Assembly: GCA_902805855.1 (NCBI GenBank)
Contig: CADCUJ010000059.1
Span: 23,546-87,545, forward strand
Source of the DNA: an uncultured Nocardioidaceae bacterium
GTDB taxonomy: Bacteria > Actinomycetota > Actinomycetes > Propionibacteriales > Nocardioidaceae
Length of the DNA stretch: 64,000 nucleotides
Direction: 5' to 3'
Under the pieces are notes generated by a model. It was given only the letters and a program-made list of their open reading frames with translations, was not told the DNA's origin and ran no database searches. The translations under genes were made by a program, and so were the position numbers. Positions 42,903 through 51,953 of this stretch are shown here, in pieces; the first letter of the stretch is position 1; every line of letters starts with the position of its first letter.

Positions 42903-44147
42903 TCAGCGCTCCTGCCAGCCGATGGCGACCCTGCGGATGCCGTCAAGCCGGCGGTAGAGGTGAGTGCCTGGGCAGGCGGTCTGCCCGGCGTTGCGGTGTC
43001 CGCTGATGGCCCGGAACCGCTCACCCTCCATCCACCGGTAGCGTCCGCCGACGCGGACCTCGGCGAGGCCCAGCCTCCAGCCGAGCAGGCGCCCGAAGGC
43101 GCGCTTCATCCGGTCCGGGGCCAGACGCGTCTCGAAGTTGCCGATCGCCGCAACCCCGGTCGACAGGTGGTTGTAACCGTAGGTGTGGGCGCCGACCAGG
43201 GCCCGGCGCGGACCGCCGTACCGGCCGACCCACTTCCGGCCGAACCGGTCGATCAGGAAGTTGTATCCGATGTCGCTCCAGCCGAGGCTCTGCGTGTGGT
43301 AGGCGTAGATTCCGCGGATGATCGCCGGCACGTCCGAGCGTGAGTAGTCGTTGGAGTTGACCGTGTGGTGGACGATCCCGGCGGTGACCCTGCCGTAGCT
43401 CGGAGACGAGGACCGCATCCGCTCGTCAGCGCCCCACGCCGCCCGCAGGCGGATACGGGGCAGGGGCGCCCGCACTCCCTTGGTGTCGCGACGCAGCGGG
43501 CGCAGGACCGGGACGCCGGATCCGCGCGCGGCGGCAGCCGTCCGGTTCCCGTCGGCTGTGGTCAGTGCCCCGGACCCACCGTCGTCGAGCGGTCCACTGC
43601 CGGGATCGACCACGCTCAGCTCGAGGTCTCGCGGCGCGCGACCGGTCGCGCTGGTGGCCCGCAGCTGGACGCTGTCCACCTCGCCGACGGCCAGTGGGTC
43701 GGTGCCGCCGCGGCCGCCTGCGCCTTCGGTGCCCTCAGCGGTCGAGTCGCTCCAGTGCAGCTCGGTCCACGCCGACCAGCCGTCACCGTCTCGGCTGCGC
43801 ACCACCAGCCTCAGTCCCCGAGGCGTTGCGCCACGCCAGGTCGCGCCGACCACCCCAAAGCCGTCCACCGGGATCGACCCGCTCTTCGCGGCCAGGGCCG
43901 GCCGACGGGCCGGTCCCACCTCGCTCACCGCGACCTCACGGACATCGGGGGTCACCGCCTCCGCGGCACCGGGTGAGAGCCGGGGTCCGGAATCGGTCAC
44001 CGACAGCGAGCTGCCCGGCAGCGAGGCGGAGCCGGTGGTGTCCGGAAGTCCGGCTGCAGGGGCTGAGGCGAACAAGGAGGCGATCACCGAGAGGGTGCCG
44101 ACGGTCGCCGCCGGAGCGCCGAACGGGCGGGGGAGAGCACGACGCAC
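42903..44147 (-). CDS. Secreted peptidoglycan recognition protein / N-acetylmuramoyl-L-alanine amidase
   Basis: This 414-residue exported protein has a signal peptide (about 1-35, ending near ASAPAAG), a long Gly/Ser/Asp-rich middle and a C-terminal PGRP/amidase_2 domain from about 235. That domain shows RAAWGADERM, the zinc-binding VHHTVNSNDYS, GYNFLIDRFG, VGAHTYGYN and SGHRNAGQTACPG. It cleaves the amide bond between muramic acid and the stem peptide. GTG 44147 is chosen over the track start (TTG 44159) because GGAGG lies five bases before it. The upstream region is a beta-sandwich-like stretch of unknown role. Confidence 0.9.
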   Translation of the reverse strand: MRRALPRPFGAPAATVGTLSVIASLFASAPAAGLPDTTGSASLPGSSLSVTDSGPRLSPGAAEAVTPDVREVAVSEVGPARRPALAAKSGSIPVDGFGVVGATWRGATPRGLRLVVRSRDGDGWSAWTELHWSDSTAEGTEGAGGRGGTDPLAVGEVDSVQLRATSATGRAPRDLELSVVDPGSGPLDDGGSGALTTADGNRTAAAARGSGVPVLRPLRRDTKGVRAPLPRIRLRAAWGADERMRSSSPSYGRVTAGIVHHTVNSNDYSRSDVPAIIRGIYAYHTQSLGWSDIGYNFLIDRFGRKWVGRYGGPRRALVGAHTYGYNHLSTGVAAIGNFETRLAPDRMKRAFGRLLGWRLGLAEVRVGGRYRWMEGERFRAISGHRNAGQTACPGTHLYRRLDGIRRVAIGWQER

Positions 44148-44252
44148 GGGATCCTCCAAGGCAACATCGGTTCACTGCTGTCGCACAGTCCACACCCGTA
44201 ACAGCAATCGCACTACCCGTTGCCGGGAACTACAAGACTGGAATTCGAAAGC

Positions 44253-46397
44253 TCAGCCGCGGAGCGCGACGGTGGCCAGCCGCTGGGTAGCGCGGGTGAG
44301 TACGACGTACATGGTGGCCGGCCCGGTCACGGACTCGGCTTCGATCTCGGCCGGCTGCACGACGACGATCCCGTCGAACTCGAGGCCCTTGGACTCGATA
44401 CCGGTCAGCACGCTGACCCGGGCGTTGGGCCCGCCGACCTCCGCGTACAGGGCGGGCGAGGAACCGAGCCAGCCCTGCACCTCGCTGCGTCGGGAGGTGG
44501 GTACCACCACCCCCACCGTGCCTTCGACGGAGCCGGAGAGCTGGACGACTGCGTCGCGTACGCCGGCCTCGAGGTCGTCCACCTCGAGCGCCGCCGGCTC
44601 GACACCGGTCGAGCGCACGGCATCCGGGAGGTCTGCGTCGAGGCCGGACCGTGCTGCATAGGCTGCCGCGTGCTGATAGATCTCTTTGCTGTTGCGGTAG
44701 TTCGTCGACAGATGGAAGTCGTAGCGGGCCTTCTCACCGAGCGCGTCGTCACGAGCGCGCGACGACTCCTCCGGGTCCGGCCAGGACGACTGGGCCGGGT
44801 CTCCGACCACCGTCCAGCTCGCGGCCCGGCCGCGTCGCCCGAGCATCCGCCACTGCATGGGGCTGACATCCTGCGCCTCGTCCACCAGCACATGCGCGTA
44901 GCCGTCGTCCTCGGTGCGGGTGGCCGTGCGCGGCGTCCGGTCGTTGCGTTCCCCCAGGGTGGTCAGCTCCCGAAAGCTCTCGTCGGCCAGCTCCGCAAGC
45001 GGGTCGTCGTCCGGCTCGCTGGGCACCGCGATGTCGCCGAGCAGGTAGCGCAGCTCGTCGAGCAGCGGAACGTCCTCGATCGACCAGGCGTCTTCGGTGC
45101 TCCACGACTTCGCGAGCAGAGCGGTCTCCTCGTCGGAGAGGACGCCCACGGCCAGCCGGGCGAGCAGGCCCGGGTCGCGAAGCCAGCCGAGGACGTCGGT
45201 GGCGTCGAGGTGCGGCCACCAGCGTGCGACGAAGCCCACGAAGTCGGGCCTGCCGAGCATGACGTCGGCGAACTCCTCCTTCCCGCGCTCGAGGGCGCGT
45301 TCTCCGGTGACCTGTCGCCACATCTGGTCCACGAGCGCCGAGGCGATCCGGATCGGTGCCCGGTTTCGCTTCCCCTGGGAGAGCAGGTGCCGACGGAGCG
45401 AGGAGAGCTCGCGAGGGCCCAGCACGATGTTCTCGTCGCGGTAGAACGCCCGGAGCTCGTCTGGTGATTCAGGCACCGGCTGCCGCGCCGCACGCCGCAT
45501 CAGCTCGGCCATCCTGGCGGCGCCCTTGACGGCCGCTACCCCCGGGTCGTCGTGCCGGACGCCCTTGACCCCGTCGACCACCTCGCCGAGCGAGCGCAGG
45601 GCCACCGCGGTCTCGCCGAGGGACGGCAGGACCCGTTCGATGTAGCGCATGAAGATGCCCGACGGGCCGACGATCAGCACCCCTCCGGACTCGTAGCGAC
45701 GCCGGTCCGAGTAGAGCAGGTAGGCGGCGCGGTGCAGGGCCACCACCGTCTTGCCGGTCCCCGGACCGCCCGAGATGGACACCACCCCCCGCGAGGGTGC
45801 CCGGATGGCATCGTCCTGCTGGGCCTGGATCGTTGCCACGATCGAGTGCATGGTCGCGTCGCGGGCCCGGGACAGTTGAGCCAGCAGGGCACCCTCCCCC
45901 ACGATCGGGAGAGCCTCGGCGGCGGGACTGTCCGGGTCGAGCAGGTCGTCCTCGACCGCAACCACCTTCGGGCCAGCACACCGCAGCACCCGACGGCGTA
46001 CGACTCCCCGGGGCTCGGCCGCTGTCGCCTGGTAGAACACCGCAGCCGCCGGTGCCCGCCAGTCAACCAGCACCGAGTCGCGGTGCTCGTCGCGCAGCCC
46101 GATCCGACCGACGTACCTGGGTCGCTCGTCCGCGTCAGCTAGGTCCAGCCGCCCGAAGACCAGGCCTTCGTGGGCGGCGTTGAGCGTGGCGAGACGCTTG
46201 GCGGCCTGGAAGACCATCGCGTCGCGCTCGACGAGTCCCCCTTCGTGGCCCAACCGCCCGCGCCCGTGGCCCTCCCGGGCCAACGCCTCCGCGTTCTTCG
46301 CCGAACGCTCCAGCTGCCGGTAGATCGTGTCGACGTACCTCTGCTCGTGGGCGATCTGCTGCTGCGCCACGTCGCCTCGGGCGACCTCGACAGACAT
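44253..46397 (-). CDS. HelD/HelR-type RNA polymerase-recycling helicase-like ATPase
   Basis: This 714-residue UvrD-like superfamily I protein has a coiled-coil-like N-terminus (HEQRYVDTIYRQLERSAKNA), Walker A GGPGTGKT near 207 and Walker B VLVDEAQDVSPMQW near 520, with a large insertion between them, as in actinobacterial HelD (class II). Such proteins remove stalled RNA polymerase from DNA. The close relative HelR also displaces rifamycins and confers tolerance. ATG 46397 is preferred because GGTGAT lies seven bases upstream. A TAAGAT -10 box and an inverted repeat precede it. The precise HelD versus HelR subgroup cannot be settled by eye. Confidence 0.85.
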   Translation of the reverse strand: MSVEVARGDVAQQQIAHEQRYVDTIYRQLERSAKNAEALAREGHGRGRLGHEGGLVERDAMVFQAAKRLATLNAAHEGLVFGRLDLADADERPRYVGRIGLRDEHRDSVLVDWRAPAAAVFYQATAAEPRGVVRRRVLRCAGPKVVAVEDDLLDPDSPAAEALPIVGEGALLAQLSRARDATMHSIVATIQAQQDDAIRAPSRGVVSISGGPGTGKTVVALHRAAYLLYSDRRRYESGGVLIVGPSGIFMRYIERVLPSLGETAVALRSLGEVVDGVKGVRHDDPGVAAVKGAARMAELMRRAARQPVPESPDELRAFYRDENIVLGPRELSSLRRHLLSQGKRNRAPIRIASALVDQMWRQVTGERALERGKEEFADVMLGRPDFVGFVARWWPHLDATDVLGWLRDPGLLARLAVGVLSDEETALLAKSWSTEDAWSIEDVPLLDELRYLLGDIAVPSEPDDDPLAELADESFRELTTLGERNDRTPRTATRTEDDGYAHVLVDEAQDVSPMQWRMLGRRGRAASWTVVGDPAQSSWPDPEESSRARDDALGEKARYDFHLSTNYRNSKEIYQHAAAYAARSGLDADLPDAVRSTGVEPAALEVDDLEAGVRDAVVQLSGSVEGTVGVVVPTSRRSEVQGWLGSSPALYAEVGGPNARVSVLTGIESKGLEFDGIVVVQPAEIEAESVTGPATMYVVLTRATQRLATVALRG

Positions 46398-46419
46398 GTG
46401 TGGCATCACCGTTGGCTCG

Positions 46420-46460
46420 AAGTTTGCCCAGAAGGGCGCTCTGGCAAGTTGTCCATCTTA
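46420..46460 (-). promoter_or_regulatory. Promoter and inverted repeat of the HelD/HelR-like gene
   Basis: On the minus strand TAAGAT (46460-46455) is a good -10 hexamer. Directly downstream, AACTTGCCAGA and TCTGGGCAAACTT (46450-46420) form an inverted repeat with a one-base bulge and a 7-base centre, placed over the predicted start of transcription. The published rifamycin-associated element has CTTGC/GCAAG arms almost touching; the arms here are similar but further apart, so I do not call it one. Confidence 0.5.
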
Positions 46461-46528
46461 TCCAAAGATCGGGGACGCCCCAGCCGCGACTCGGTCGTCT
46501 CCTCGCATACGCGTTCACCAGGCAGGCG

Positions 46529-47275
46529 CTACTTCCTGCGCTCCAGGAAGGCGCGCATGGCTGCCTTGGCCTCCGGTGAGCCGAACAGTCTCGCTGACAG
46601 CTCGGCGAGCTCGCGACCACGGGCGTCGAACCGGTCCAGCAACGCACGCCCGAGCAGCTGCTTGGTCTCGCGCAGACCCTGGGGGTTGCCTTTGGCCAGA
46701 GCCTCGCAGACCGTGGCCACCCGGTCGTCGAGCCGGTCCTCGGGCACCGCTTCGGTGACCAGGCCACTTGCCGCGGCGGTGGTCGCGTCGAACACTTCAC
46801 CGGTGAGGAAGGTAAGTGCCGCGGCGCGGTCGGTCATCCGGGGCAGCACGCTGAGCGAGATCGCGGCCGGGGTGAGCCCGAGGCGTACCTCGGTGAAGGC
46901 GTACGTCGCCGACTCGGCGCTGATCGCGATGTCCGAAGCCGCCACGATGCCGACGCCACCGGCGCGAACGCTGCCGTGCACCCGGGTCACCACCGGCTTC
47001 GACAGCGACGCGATCCGGCGCTGCAGCTCGACGAGGACTGTGGCCGCGTGCTCCATCCCGTCCCGGCTCGCCTCGGACATGTCCGCCCCGGAGCAGAACG
47101 TCGGCCCTTCGGCGCGGATCAGCACAGCCTTGACGCCATCCTCGGCGTCCGCGCGGTCCAACCCTGCGAACAGCTCGGCGACCAGCTGTCGAGACAGCGC
47201 GTTCCGGTTCCGCTGGGAGTCGAGGCTCAGGGTCGCCACCGCGTCCGCCACCTCGTAGTGCACCAGCTCGCTCAT
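46529..47275 (-). CDS. Enoyl-CoA hydratase/isomerase family protein
   Basis: This 248-residue crotonase has the two oxyanion-hole segments in PTFCSGADMSEA (near 65) and VHGSVRAGGVGIVAASDI (near 100-117), and the region of the catalytic acid in FTEVRLGLTPAAISL. ATG 47275 has GGAGG five bases upstream; the 27 extra codons of the ORF track are leader. It stands alone between the helicase gene and the divergent PLD-like gene. It could hydrate enoyl-CoA in beta-oxidation, with the substrate unknown. Confidence 0.9.
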   Translation of the reverse strand: MSELVHYEVADAVATLSLDSQRNRNALSRQLVAELFAGLDRADAEDGVKAVLIRAEGPTFCSGADMSEASRDGMEHAATVLVELQRRIASLSKPVVTRVHGSVRAGGVGIVAASDIAISAESATYAFTEVRLGLTPAAISLSVLPRMTDRAAALTFLTGEVFDATTAAASGLVTEAVPEDRLDDRVATVCEALAKGNPQGLRETKQLLGRALLDRFDARGRELAELSARLFGSPEAKAAMRAFLERRK

Positions 47276-47364
47276 CGTGCCTCCACCCGGGACGTCTTCG
47301 GTGGTGGCTGTTATACCCGCCGGAGCACCCGCACCGGCGACCAGCCCATGGCACAATCACGCGT

Positions 47365-48543
47365 GTGCGAAGGGTGAGCTCGGTGGTGACTCCGATCAGG
47401 TCGTGGGTGGCACGGGTCACCCTGGGCCCCGCGCTGGTTGCCGCGCTGGTTGCCGCGCAGGTTCTCGCGGCGGTCGTAGGGCTGGCTTCCCCGCCTCCCG
47501 CTGCCGCTGGGAGCGAGACCTCCGATCCCGCGACGTTCACCAGTGGAGCGGTCTTCAGCAACCCGACGGGCGGCACCGACGCGCAGCGCCGGGTCGTCAC
47601 GCACGTGAACCGGGCAATCGATGCTAGCCCGAGCGGCGCCCGCATCCGGGTGGCAACCTACAACCTCACGCTGCGAAGCACCGCCGACAAGCTGATCGCC
47701 GCACATCGCCGTGGAGTCGACGTCGACGTGGTGGTGGACGGCCGGCAACGGACACTGAGCCCTCTGCTGAGGCGGGTGCGCTCGGCCGGCATCGACTTGA
47801 CCTACACCCGAGGCACGGCGCGCACCTCGGGCGGCGGGCACATGCACGTGAAGCTCTACCTGTTCTCGGCAGCGGGCACGGCTCGCCACCTGGTCATGGT
47901 CGGCTCCGCGAACCTGGCCGAGCACGGAGTGAGTCGACTGTGGAACGACCTGTACACGGTCGTGGGTGAGGTTGACCTCTACCGCGAGTACGTCGACTTC
48001 CATAAACAGCTGATGGCCGACCAACCGGTGGCCAGTCCCTACGAGAGGTTCGCGTCCGGCAGCTACCAGGGCACGCTGTTGCCCCGAGAGGGCACCGACC
48101 ACACGACCGACGACATGTGGCAGGCGCTGGACCAGGTTCGACCCAGTGGCGCGACCGTCCGGGTGTGCATGTACACCTGGGGCGACTCGCGTGGCGCAGA
48201 TCTCGCCCGCAAGCTGGTCGACATGCGTCGCCAGGGCGCGGACGTCGCGGTGAACCACAACGGCATCTCCGCCGATGTCGAGCAGATCCTGCGCGGCGGC
48301 GGAGTCGATGTCTTCGACACCAGGCGCGATGTCGACGGCGACGGCGTCAAGGACACCTACGTGCACCACAAGTACCTGCTGCTCTCCCAGCCCGACCAGG
48401 GGCTGTGGGCCACCTACACCGGCTCTCACAACTGGAACAACGGCAGCCTGCGCCGTGCGGACGAGACCATCCTGCGGATCTCCGGAAGAGACGTGTTCGA
48501 GACCTACCGGGCGAACTTCGAGCTGATCCGTGCCGCCGGCTGA
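47365..48543 (+). CDS. Secreted phospholipase D-like protein (paralogue 1)
   Basis: This 392-residue protein has an N-terminal signal segment (about 15-48, GPALVAALVAAQVLAAVVG) and two PLD-type half-sites: MHVKLYLFS...GSANLAEHG near 158-185 and HHKYLLLSQ...GSHNWNNGSL near 332-360. Both keep the His-x-Lys but have Ser where the HKD motif has Asp. It would act outside the cell on phosphodiesters, perhaps lipids or nucleic acids. CACAAT lies seven bases before GTG 47365, so the mRNA may be leaderless. A close paralogue lies at 61772-62971 on the other strand. Confidence 0.82.
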   Translation: MRRVSSVVTPIRSWVARVTLGPALVAALVAAQVLAAVVGLASPPPAAAGSETSDPATFTSGAVFSNPTGGTDAQRRVVTHVNRAIDASPSGARIRVATYNLTLRSTADKLIAAHRRGVDVDVVVDGRQRTLSPLLRRVRSAGIDLTYTRGTARTSGGGHMHVKLYLFSAAGTARHLVMVGSANLAEHGVSRLWNDLYTVVGEVDLYREYVDFHKQLMADQPVASPYERFASGSYQGTLLPREGTDHTTDDMWQALDQVRPSGATVRVCMYTWGDSRGADLARKLVDMRRQGADVAVNHNGISADVEQILRGGGVDVFDTRRDVDGDGVKDTYVHHKYLLLSQPDQGLWATYTGSHNWNNGSLRRADETILRISGRDVFETYRANFELIRAAG

Positions 48544-48555
48544 GCCGGTGGCAGG

Positions 48556-49368
48556 TCAGCGGCTGATCGAACGGCGGTACTGCGCGTTGGCCACCGGGAC
48601 GAAGATGGCCAGCACGGCAGCTGCCCACAACAAGGTGTAGAGCGCCGGGTGCTGCAGCGCCCAGGAGGTCGTCTCGGGCGCCGGTGCGCCCGCGGGAATG
48701 TTCCCGAACAGCTCGCGCGCCGCCTGGGTGACCGCAGAGACCGGGTTCCACTCCGCGAAGGCTTTCAGTGGGCCTGGGAGCGTCTCCAGCGGCACGAACG
48801 TGTTCGCGACGAAGGTGAGCGGGAAGATCACCATGAAGGAGGCGTTGTTGACCACCTCCGGGCTCGGCACCAGCATCCCGACCCAGGCCATCACCCAGGA
48901 CAAGGCGTAGGCGAAGACCAGAAGCAGCAGGAAGCCGAGCAGCGCCTCGCCGACCGAGGTACGGATCCGCCAGCCGACGAGCAGACCGGTCAGCGCCATC
49001 ACCACCAGGGTCACCACGTTGTACAGCACGTCGGAGAAGGTGCGGCCGGCCAGCACCGCGGACGGTGACATCGGCAGTGACCGGAACCGGTCGATGATGC
49101 CCTTCTCGATGTCCTGAGCCAGGCCGTAGCCGGTGAACGTGGCGCCGAACACCACGGTCTGGGCGAAGATCCCGGCGATCAGGAACTCCCGGTAGCCGGC
49201 ACCCCCGCCTTCCTGGTCGATCGCCCCTCCGAACTCGTAGGCGAACAGCAGCACGAACATGATCGGAGACATGGTGGTGAACACCAAGATGTCCGGGACG
49301 CGCTTGATCTTGATCATGTTGCGCTTGGCAACCACGAGTCCGTCGGAAAGCGTGTTTGACACGGTCAT
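48556..49368 (-). CDS. ABC-2 type permease (DrrB-like)
   Basis: This 270-residue permease has six membrane helices and begins TVSNTLSDGLVVAKRNMIKIKRVPD, with FRSLPMSPSAVLAGRTFSD in the cytoplasmic coupling region typical of daunorubicin-resistance DrrB proteins. The ORF track start is much too early; ATG 49368 overlaps the stop of the ATPase gene as ATGA. With that ATPase it should form a drug or lipid exporter. The substrate is unknown and no biosynthetic cluster is adjacent. Confidence 0.9.
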   Translation of the reverse strand: MTVSNTLSDGLVVAKRNMIKIKRVPDILVFTTMSPIMFVLLFAYEFGGAIDQEGGGAGYREFLIAGIFAQTVVFGATFTGYGLAQDIEKGIIDRFRSLPMSPSAVLAGRTFSDVLYNVVTLVVMALTGLLVGWRIRTSVGEALLGFLLLLVFAYALSWVMAWVGMLVPSPEVVNNASFMVIFPLTFVANTFVPLETLPGPLKAFAEWNPVSAVTQAARELFGNIPAGAPAPETTSWALQHPALYTLLWAAAVLAIFVPVANAQYRRSISR

Positions 49369-50381
49369 CGCGCCGCGACCTCCTGCTTGTCGTCCTTGGG
49401 TGTCTCGCCGTCGCCTGGTGGCTCCTCGGCCGCGTGCCCGGTCAGGGACAAGAACACATCGTCGAGCGTCGGCCGGCGCATGCCCACGTCGCCGACGGCG
49501 ATGTCCGCGTCGTCCAGCCGACGCAGGGCCGCTGCCAGCACGGCGGCCCCTCCGGTGACCGGCACCAGCAAGGACCGCCGCTCCTCGCGCACGGTCAGAT
49601 CGGCGCTGCCGAGAGGCGCGAGCAGCTGCGCAGCGCGCGGCAGGTCGCTGCCTTCGCTGACGGTGATCTCGAGACGCTCGCCACCGACCTGCGCCTTGAG
49701 CTCGTCGGCGGTTCCTTCCGCGATCACCTTGCCGTGGTCGACCACGATGATGTTGTCCGCGAGCAGGTCGGCCTCCTCGAGGTACTGCGTGGTGAGCAGC
49801 AGGGACGTGCCGCCGGCGACCAGCCGCTGGATCGTGGCCCACATGTCGGTGCGGCTGCGCGGGTCCAGTCCGGTGGTCGGCTCGTCGAGGAACATCACCG
49901 GCGGGTCGGCGACCAGGGCGCCGGCCAGGTCGAGGCGGCGACGCATGCCCCCGGAATAGGTCTTGGCCATCCGGTCGCCGGCGTCGTCGAGCGAGAACTG
50001 CGCCAGCAGCTCGCGCGCTCGTTGCTGGCTGCGCTTGCGGCCGAGGTGGTAGAGCCGGCCGATCATGTCGAGGTTCTCGAAGCCGGTCAGGTACTCGTCG
50101 ACGGCGGCGTACTGCCCCGACACCCCGATCTTGCTCCGGGCCGTGGCCGGGTCGGCGACGACGTCGACGCCGGCGACCTCCGCATGGCCGGAGTCGGGCT
50201 GGAGGAGGGTGGTGAGGATGCGCACGGCTGTCGTCTTGCCGGCGCCGTTCGGACCGAGCACCGCGAGCACGGTGCCCTGCGGGACCCTGAGGTCGAGGCC
50301 GTCGAGGGCCTTGACGTCCTTGAAGTGCTTGACGAGCCCTTGGGCCAACACTGCGTTAGTCACAGTCGGTGAGAATGCCAT
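49365..50381 (-). CDS. ABC transporter ATP-binding protein (DrrA-like)
   Basis: This 338-residue ATPase of the daunorubicin-resistance family has Walker A GPNGAGKTTAVRIL near 43-56, Q-loop GQYAAVDEYLTG, signature YSGGMRRRLDLAGAL and Walker B VMFLDEPTTGLDPRSR. The C-terminal DUF4162 region ends with MRRPTLDDVFLSLTGH, followed by an acidic, disordered tail. ATG 50381 (preceded by GGAGGGG) is preferred to ATG 50414. It drives the DrrB-like permease whose gene overlaps it. Confidence 0.93.
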   Translation of the reverse strand: MAFSPTVTNAVLAQGLVKHFKDVKALDGLDLRVPQGTVLAVLGPNGAGKTTAVRILTTLLQPDSGHAEVAGVDVVADPATARSKIGVSGQYAAVDEYLTGFENLDMIGRLYHLGRKRSQQRARELLAQFSLDDAGDRMAKTYSGGMRRRLDLAGALVADPPVMFLDEPTTGLDPRSRTDMWATIQRLVAGGTSLLLTTQYLEEADLLADNIIVVDHGKVIAEGTADELKAQVGGERLEITVSEGSDLPRAAQLLAPLGSADLTVREERRSLLVPVTGGAAVLAAALRRLDDADIAVGDVGMRRPTLDDVFLSLTGHAAEEPPGDGETPKDDKQEVAAR

Positions 50382-50452
50382 ACCCCTCCGACAATTCTCG
50401 CCGGCATTTCTCATCGCTCCGGGTGCGACGGGAGCCGACCGTCCGGGCCGGC

Positions 50453-50842
50453 TCAGCCTCGTGGCGCCGACTGCCAGAGCCCCATCAGGTTGCCTTCGGG
50501 GTCCTTGAAGTAGGCCGCCCAGCCCATGTCCGCCACGGGCTGGCGCGCCGTGACCGTGGAACCACCCAGCTTCTCGATCTGGTCCAGCGCGGTGTCGATG
50601 TCGGCCACGTCGACGGTGATGACCGGGGAGCCCAGCGGCGCCTCCCGCGTGAACATGCCGCCGTTGATGTAGCCCGGCTCCGAAGGCATCCCCTGCTCGT
50701 CCACCGGGCCGGTGGACACCATGGTGTAGTCCAGCTCGGGCATCGGTTCGATGTTCCAGCCGAACACATCCGCGTAGAACGACCTGGCTCGGTCAGCGTC
50801 CTCGAACGGGATCTCGAAATGCATGACCCGGTTGCTCACCAT
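50453..50842 (-). CDS. VOC (glyoxalase/bleomycin resistance) family protein
   Basis: This 129-residue single VOC module has the two beta-alpha-beta-beta-beta halves HFEIPFEDADRARSFYADVFGW and ITVDVADIDTALDQIEKLGG, ending with AAYFKDPEGNLMGLWQ. A metal-binding His and Glu are present in HFEIP and PEGN, but the role (dioxygenase, isomerase or binding protein) is open. ATG 50842 has AGGAGG directly upstream; the long extension in the ORF track is antisense to the lipoprotein gene. Confidence 0.9.
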   Translation of the reverse strand: MVSNRVMHFEIPFEDADRARSFYADVFGWNIEPMPELDYTMVSTGPVDEQGMPSEPGYINGGMFTREAPLGSPVITVDVADIDTALDQIEKLGGSTVTARQPVADMGWAAYFKDPEGNLMGLWQSAPRG

Positions 50843-51113
50843 GAACCTCCTGTCACTGCGCCGTACCTCCGACAGGAGCGAGACTAGACCCGCCCACGGC
50901 CCGGTGACGAGAGCGAGCAGCGCTTCGCCCGCGGAGCCGAGGACCTGGCTCGCCGGCTTGCCGCGGCCTGTACGCCGGGTCGGCACACATGGCCGGGCTA
51001 CACTTCGCCACGCAGTGGACCACGCGAGGATGACGGACACGCCCCGACAGGTCCGACAGGCCCCCAGACAGCACCGAAACCACGGCCCCGACGGCAAGAA
51101 CAAGAGGAGCACG

Positions 51114-51680
51114 ATGAAGCGAACTCTCCTGACGCTGACCAGCGTCGCGGTGCTGGCCCTGTCCGGCTGTGGCGGCGATGGCGCGGGCAGTGGAGGCGGC
51201 GGCCTGTCCTCCGACGAGCAGACGGTCGCAGACAATCTCTCCAAGACCCTCCGCGAGGAAGAAGGGGGGACGATCAGCGTCAGCCAGAAGGAGGCCGACT
51301 GCATCGGCGAGGACATGGCCACCGGGGTCGGCGTCGAGAAGTTGCAGGAGTACGGCATCGTCAAGGACGACCTGTCGATCAACAAGAACCCGAACGAGGT
51401 CACCATGTCGACCGGCGACGCCGAGACCGCTGCGGACGCCTTTCTCGGCTGCACCGACGTGCAGGCGATGATCGACCAAGGCATAGGCGAACAGCTCGCC
51501 GGGCAACCGCCGGCGGTCAAGAAGTGCTTCGAGGAGGCGCTGACCGACGAGCGGGTTCGCAGCATCCTGGTGGGCACCTTCAGTGGGAAACAGCAGCAGG
51601 CCCAGCAGGAGCTGGTGAAGCCGGTGATGGAGTGCGCCCAGAAGGCCATGGGCGGTCTGCCCTCACCCGAAGGGCAGTGA
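51114..51680 (+). CDS. Putative lipoprotein of unknown function
   Basis: This 188-residue protein has a short lipoprotein signal peptide ending in the lipobox LALSGC, so Cys19 should be lipidated, followed by a Gly/Ser linker ([11 protein letters not shown]). The mature part has four further cysteines (near 63, 104, 135 and 173), which could pair as disulfides, and is mostly helical and acidic. AAGAGGAG precedes the ATG. No domain is recognised. Its stop codon lies within about ten bases of the point where the truncated thiolase on the opposite strand loses homology, suggesting a rearrangement breakpoint here. Confidence 0.8.
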   Translation: MKRTLLTLTSVAVLALSGCGGDGAGSGGGGLSSDEQTVADNLSKTLREEEGGTISVSQKEADCIGEDMATGVGVEKLQEYGIVKDDLSINKNPNEVTMSTGDAETAADAFLGCTDVQAMIDQGIGEQLAGQPPAVKKCFEEALTDERVRSILVGTFSGKQQQAQQELVKPVMECAQKAMGGLPSPEGQ

Positions 51681-51686
51681 CCGGGT

Positions 51687-51834
51687 CGAGCCCTGGGTTG
51701 CGCTCCCTCATCTCGTCCAGCAGCCCGACCGGCAGGTCGACAGGCTTGACCTCGTGCAGCGATCCCGTCTTCTTGCCTCCGCCCCTCGGCGTGCGGATGG
51801 CGTCGTAGACGAATGCCTGCGGTGTCCCTGCCAT
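51687..51834 (-). pseudogene. Truncated acetyl-CoA C-acyltransferase (thiolase), N-terminus only
   Basis: The minus frame from ATG 51834 starts [20 protein letters not shown] and continues [20 protein letters not shown]. This is the unmistakable N-terminus of FadA/AtoB-type thiolases, which are normally about 400 residues long. Homology stops after about 48 codons, and the rest of the open frame is antisense to the lipoprotein gene. All catalytic residues (Cys near 90, the later His and Cys) are missing. A deletion or insertion has removed the gene but left its promoter and first codons beside the divergent MerR gene. Confidence 0.85.
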
Positions 51835-51845
51835 GGCACCGACTG

Positions 51846-51862
51846 TGACACTATTGCTGTCA
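51846..51862 (+). promoter_or_regulatory. Operator TGACA-N7-TGTCA between thiolase remnant and merR-type gene
   Basis: TGACACTATTGCTGTCA is an inverted repeat with TGACA/TGTCA arms and a 7-base centre. It sits 12 bases from the thiolase start codon and 91 bases before the MerR-type gene, in the divergent promoter. The same 17-bp architecture recurs at 52863-52879 on the far side of the regulator gene. Confidence 0.65.
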
Positions 51863-51953
51863 GCGTCGTCGTCGCGGCACCGCCGAGTCGTCGACCAGGG
51901 TGCGGACCCTGGTGCGGTGGGTTTGATCGACTACGAAGGCTGGAACCGCACAC

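Noticed and set aside
44253-46460. Classical rifamycin-associated element upstream of the helicase gene
   Set aside because: The arms are only partly similar and are separated by about seven bases instead of being nearly contiguous.
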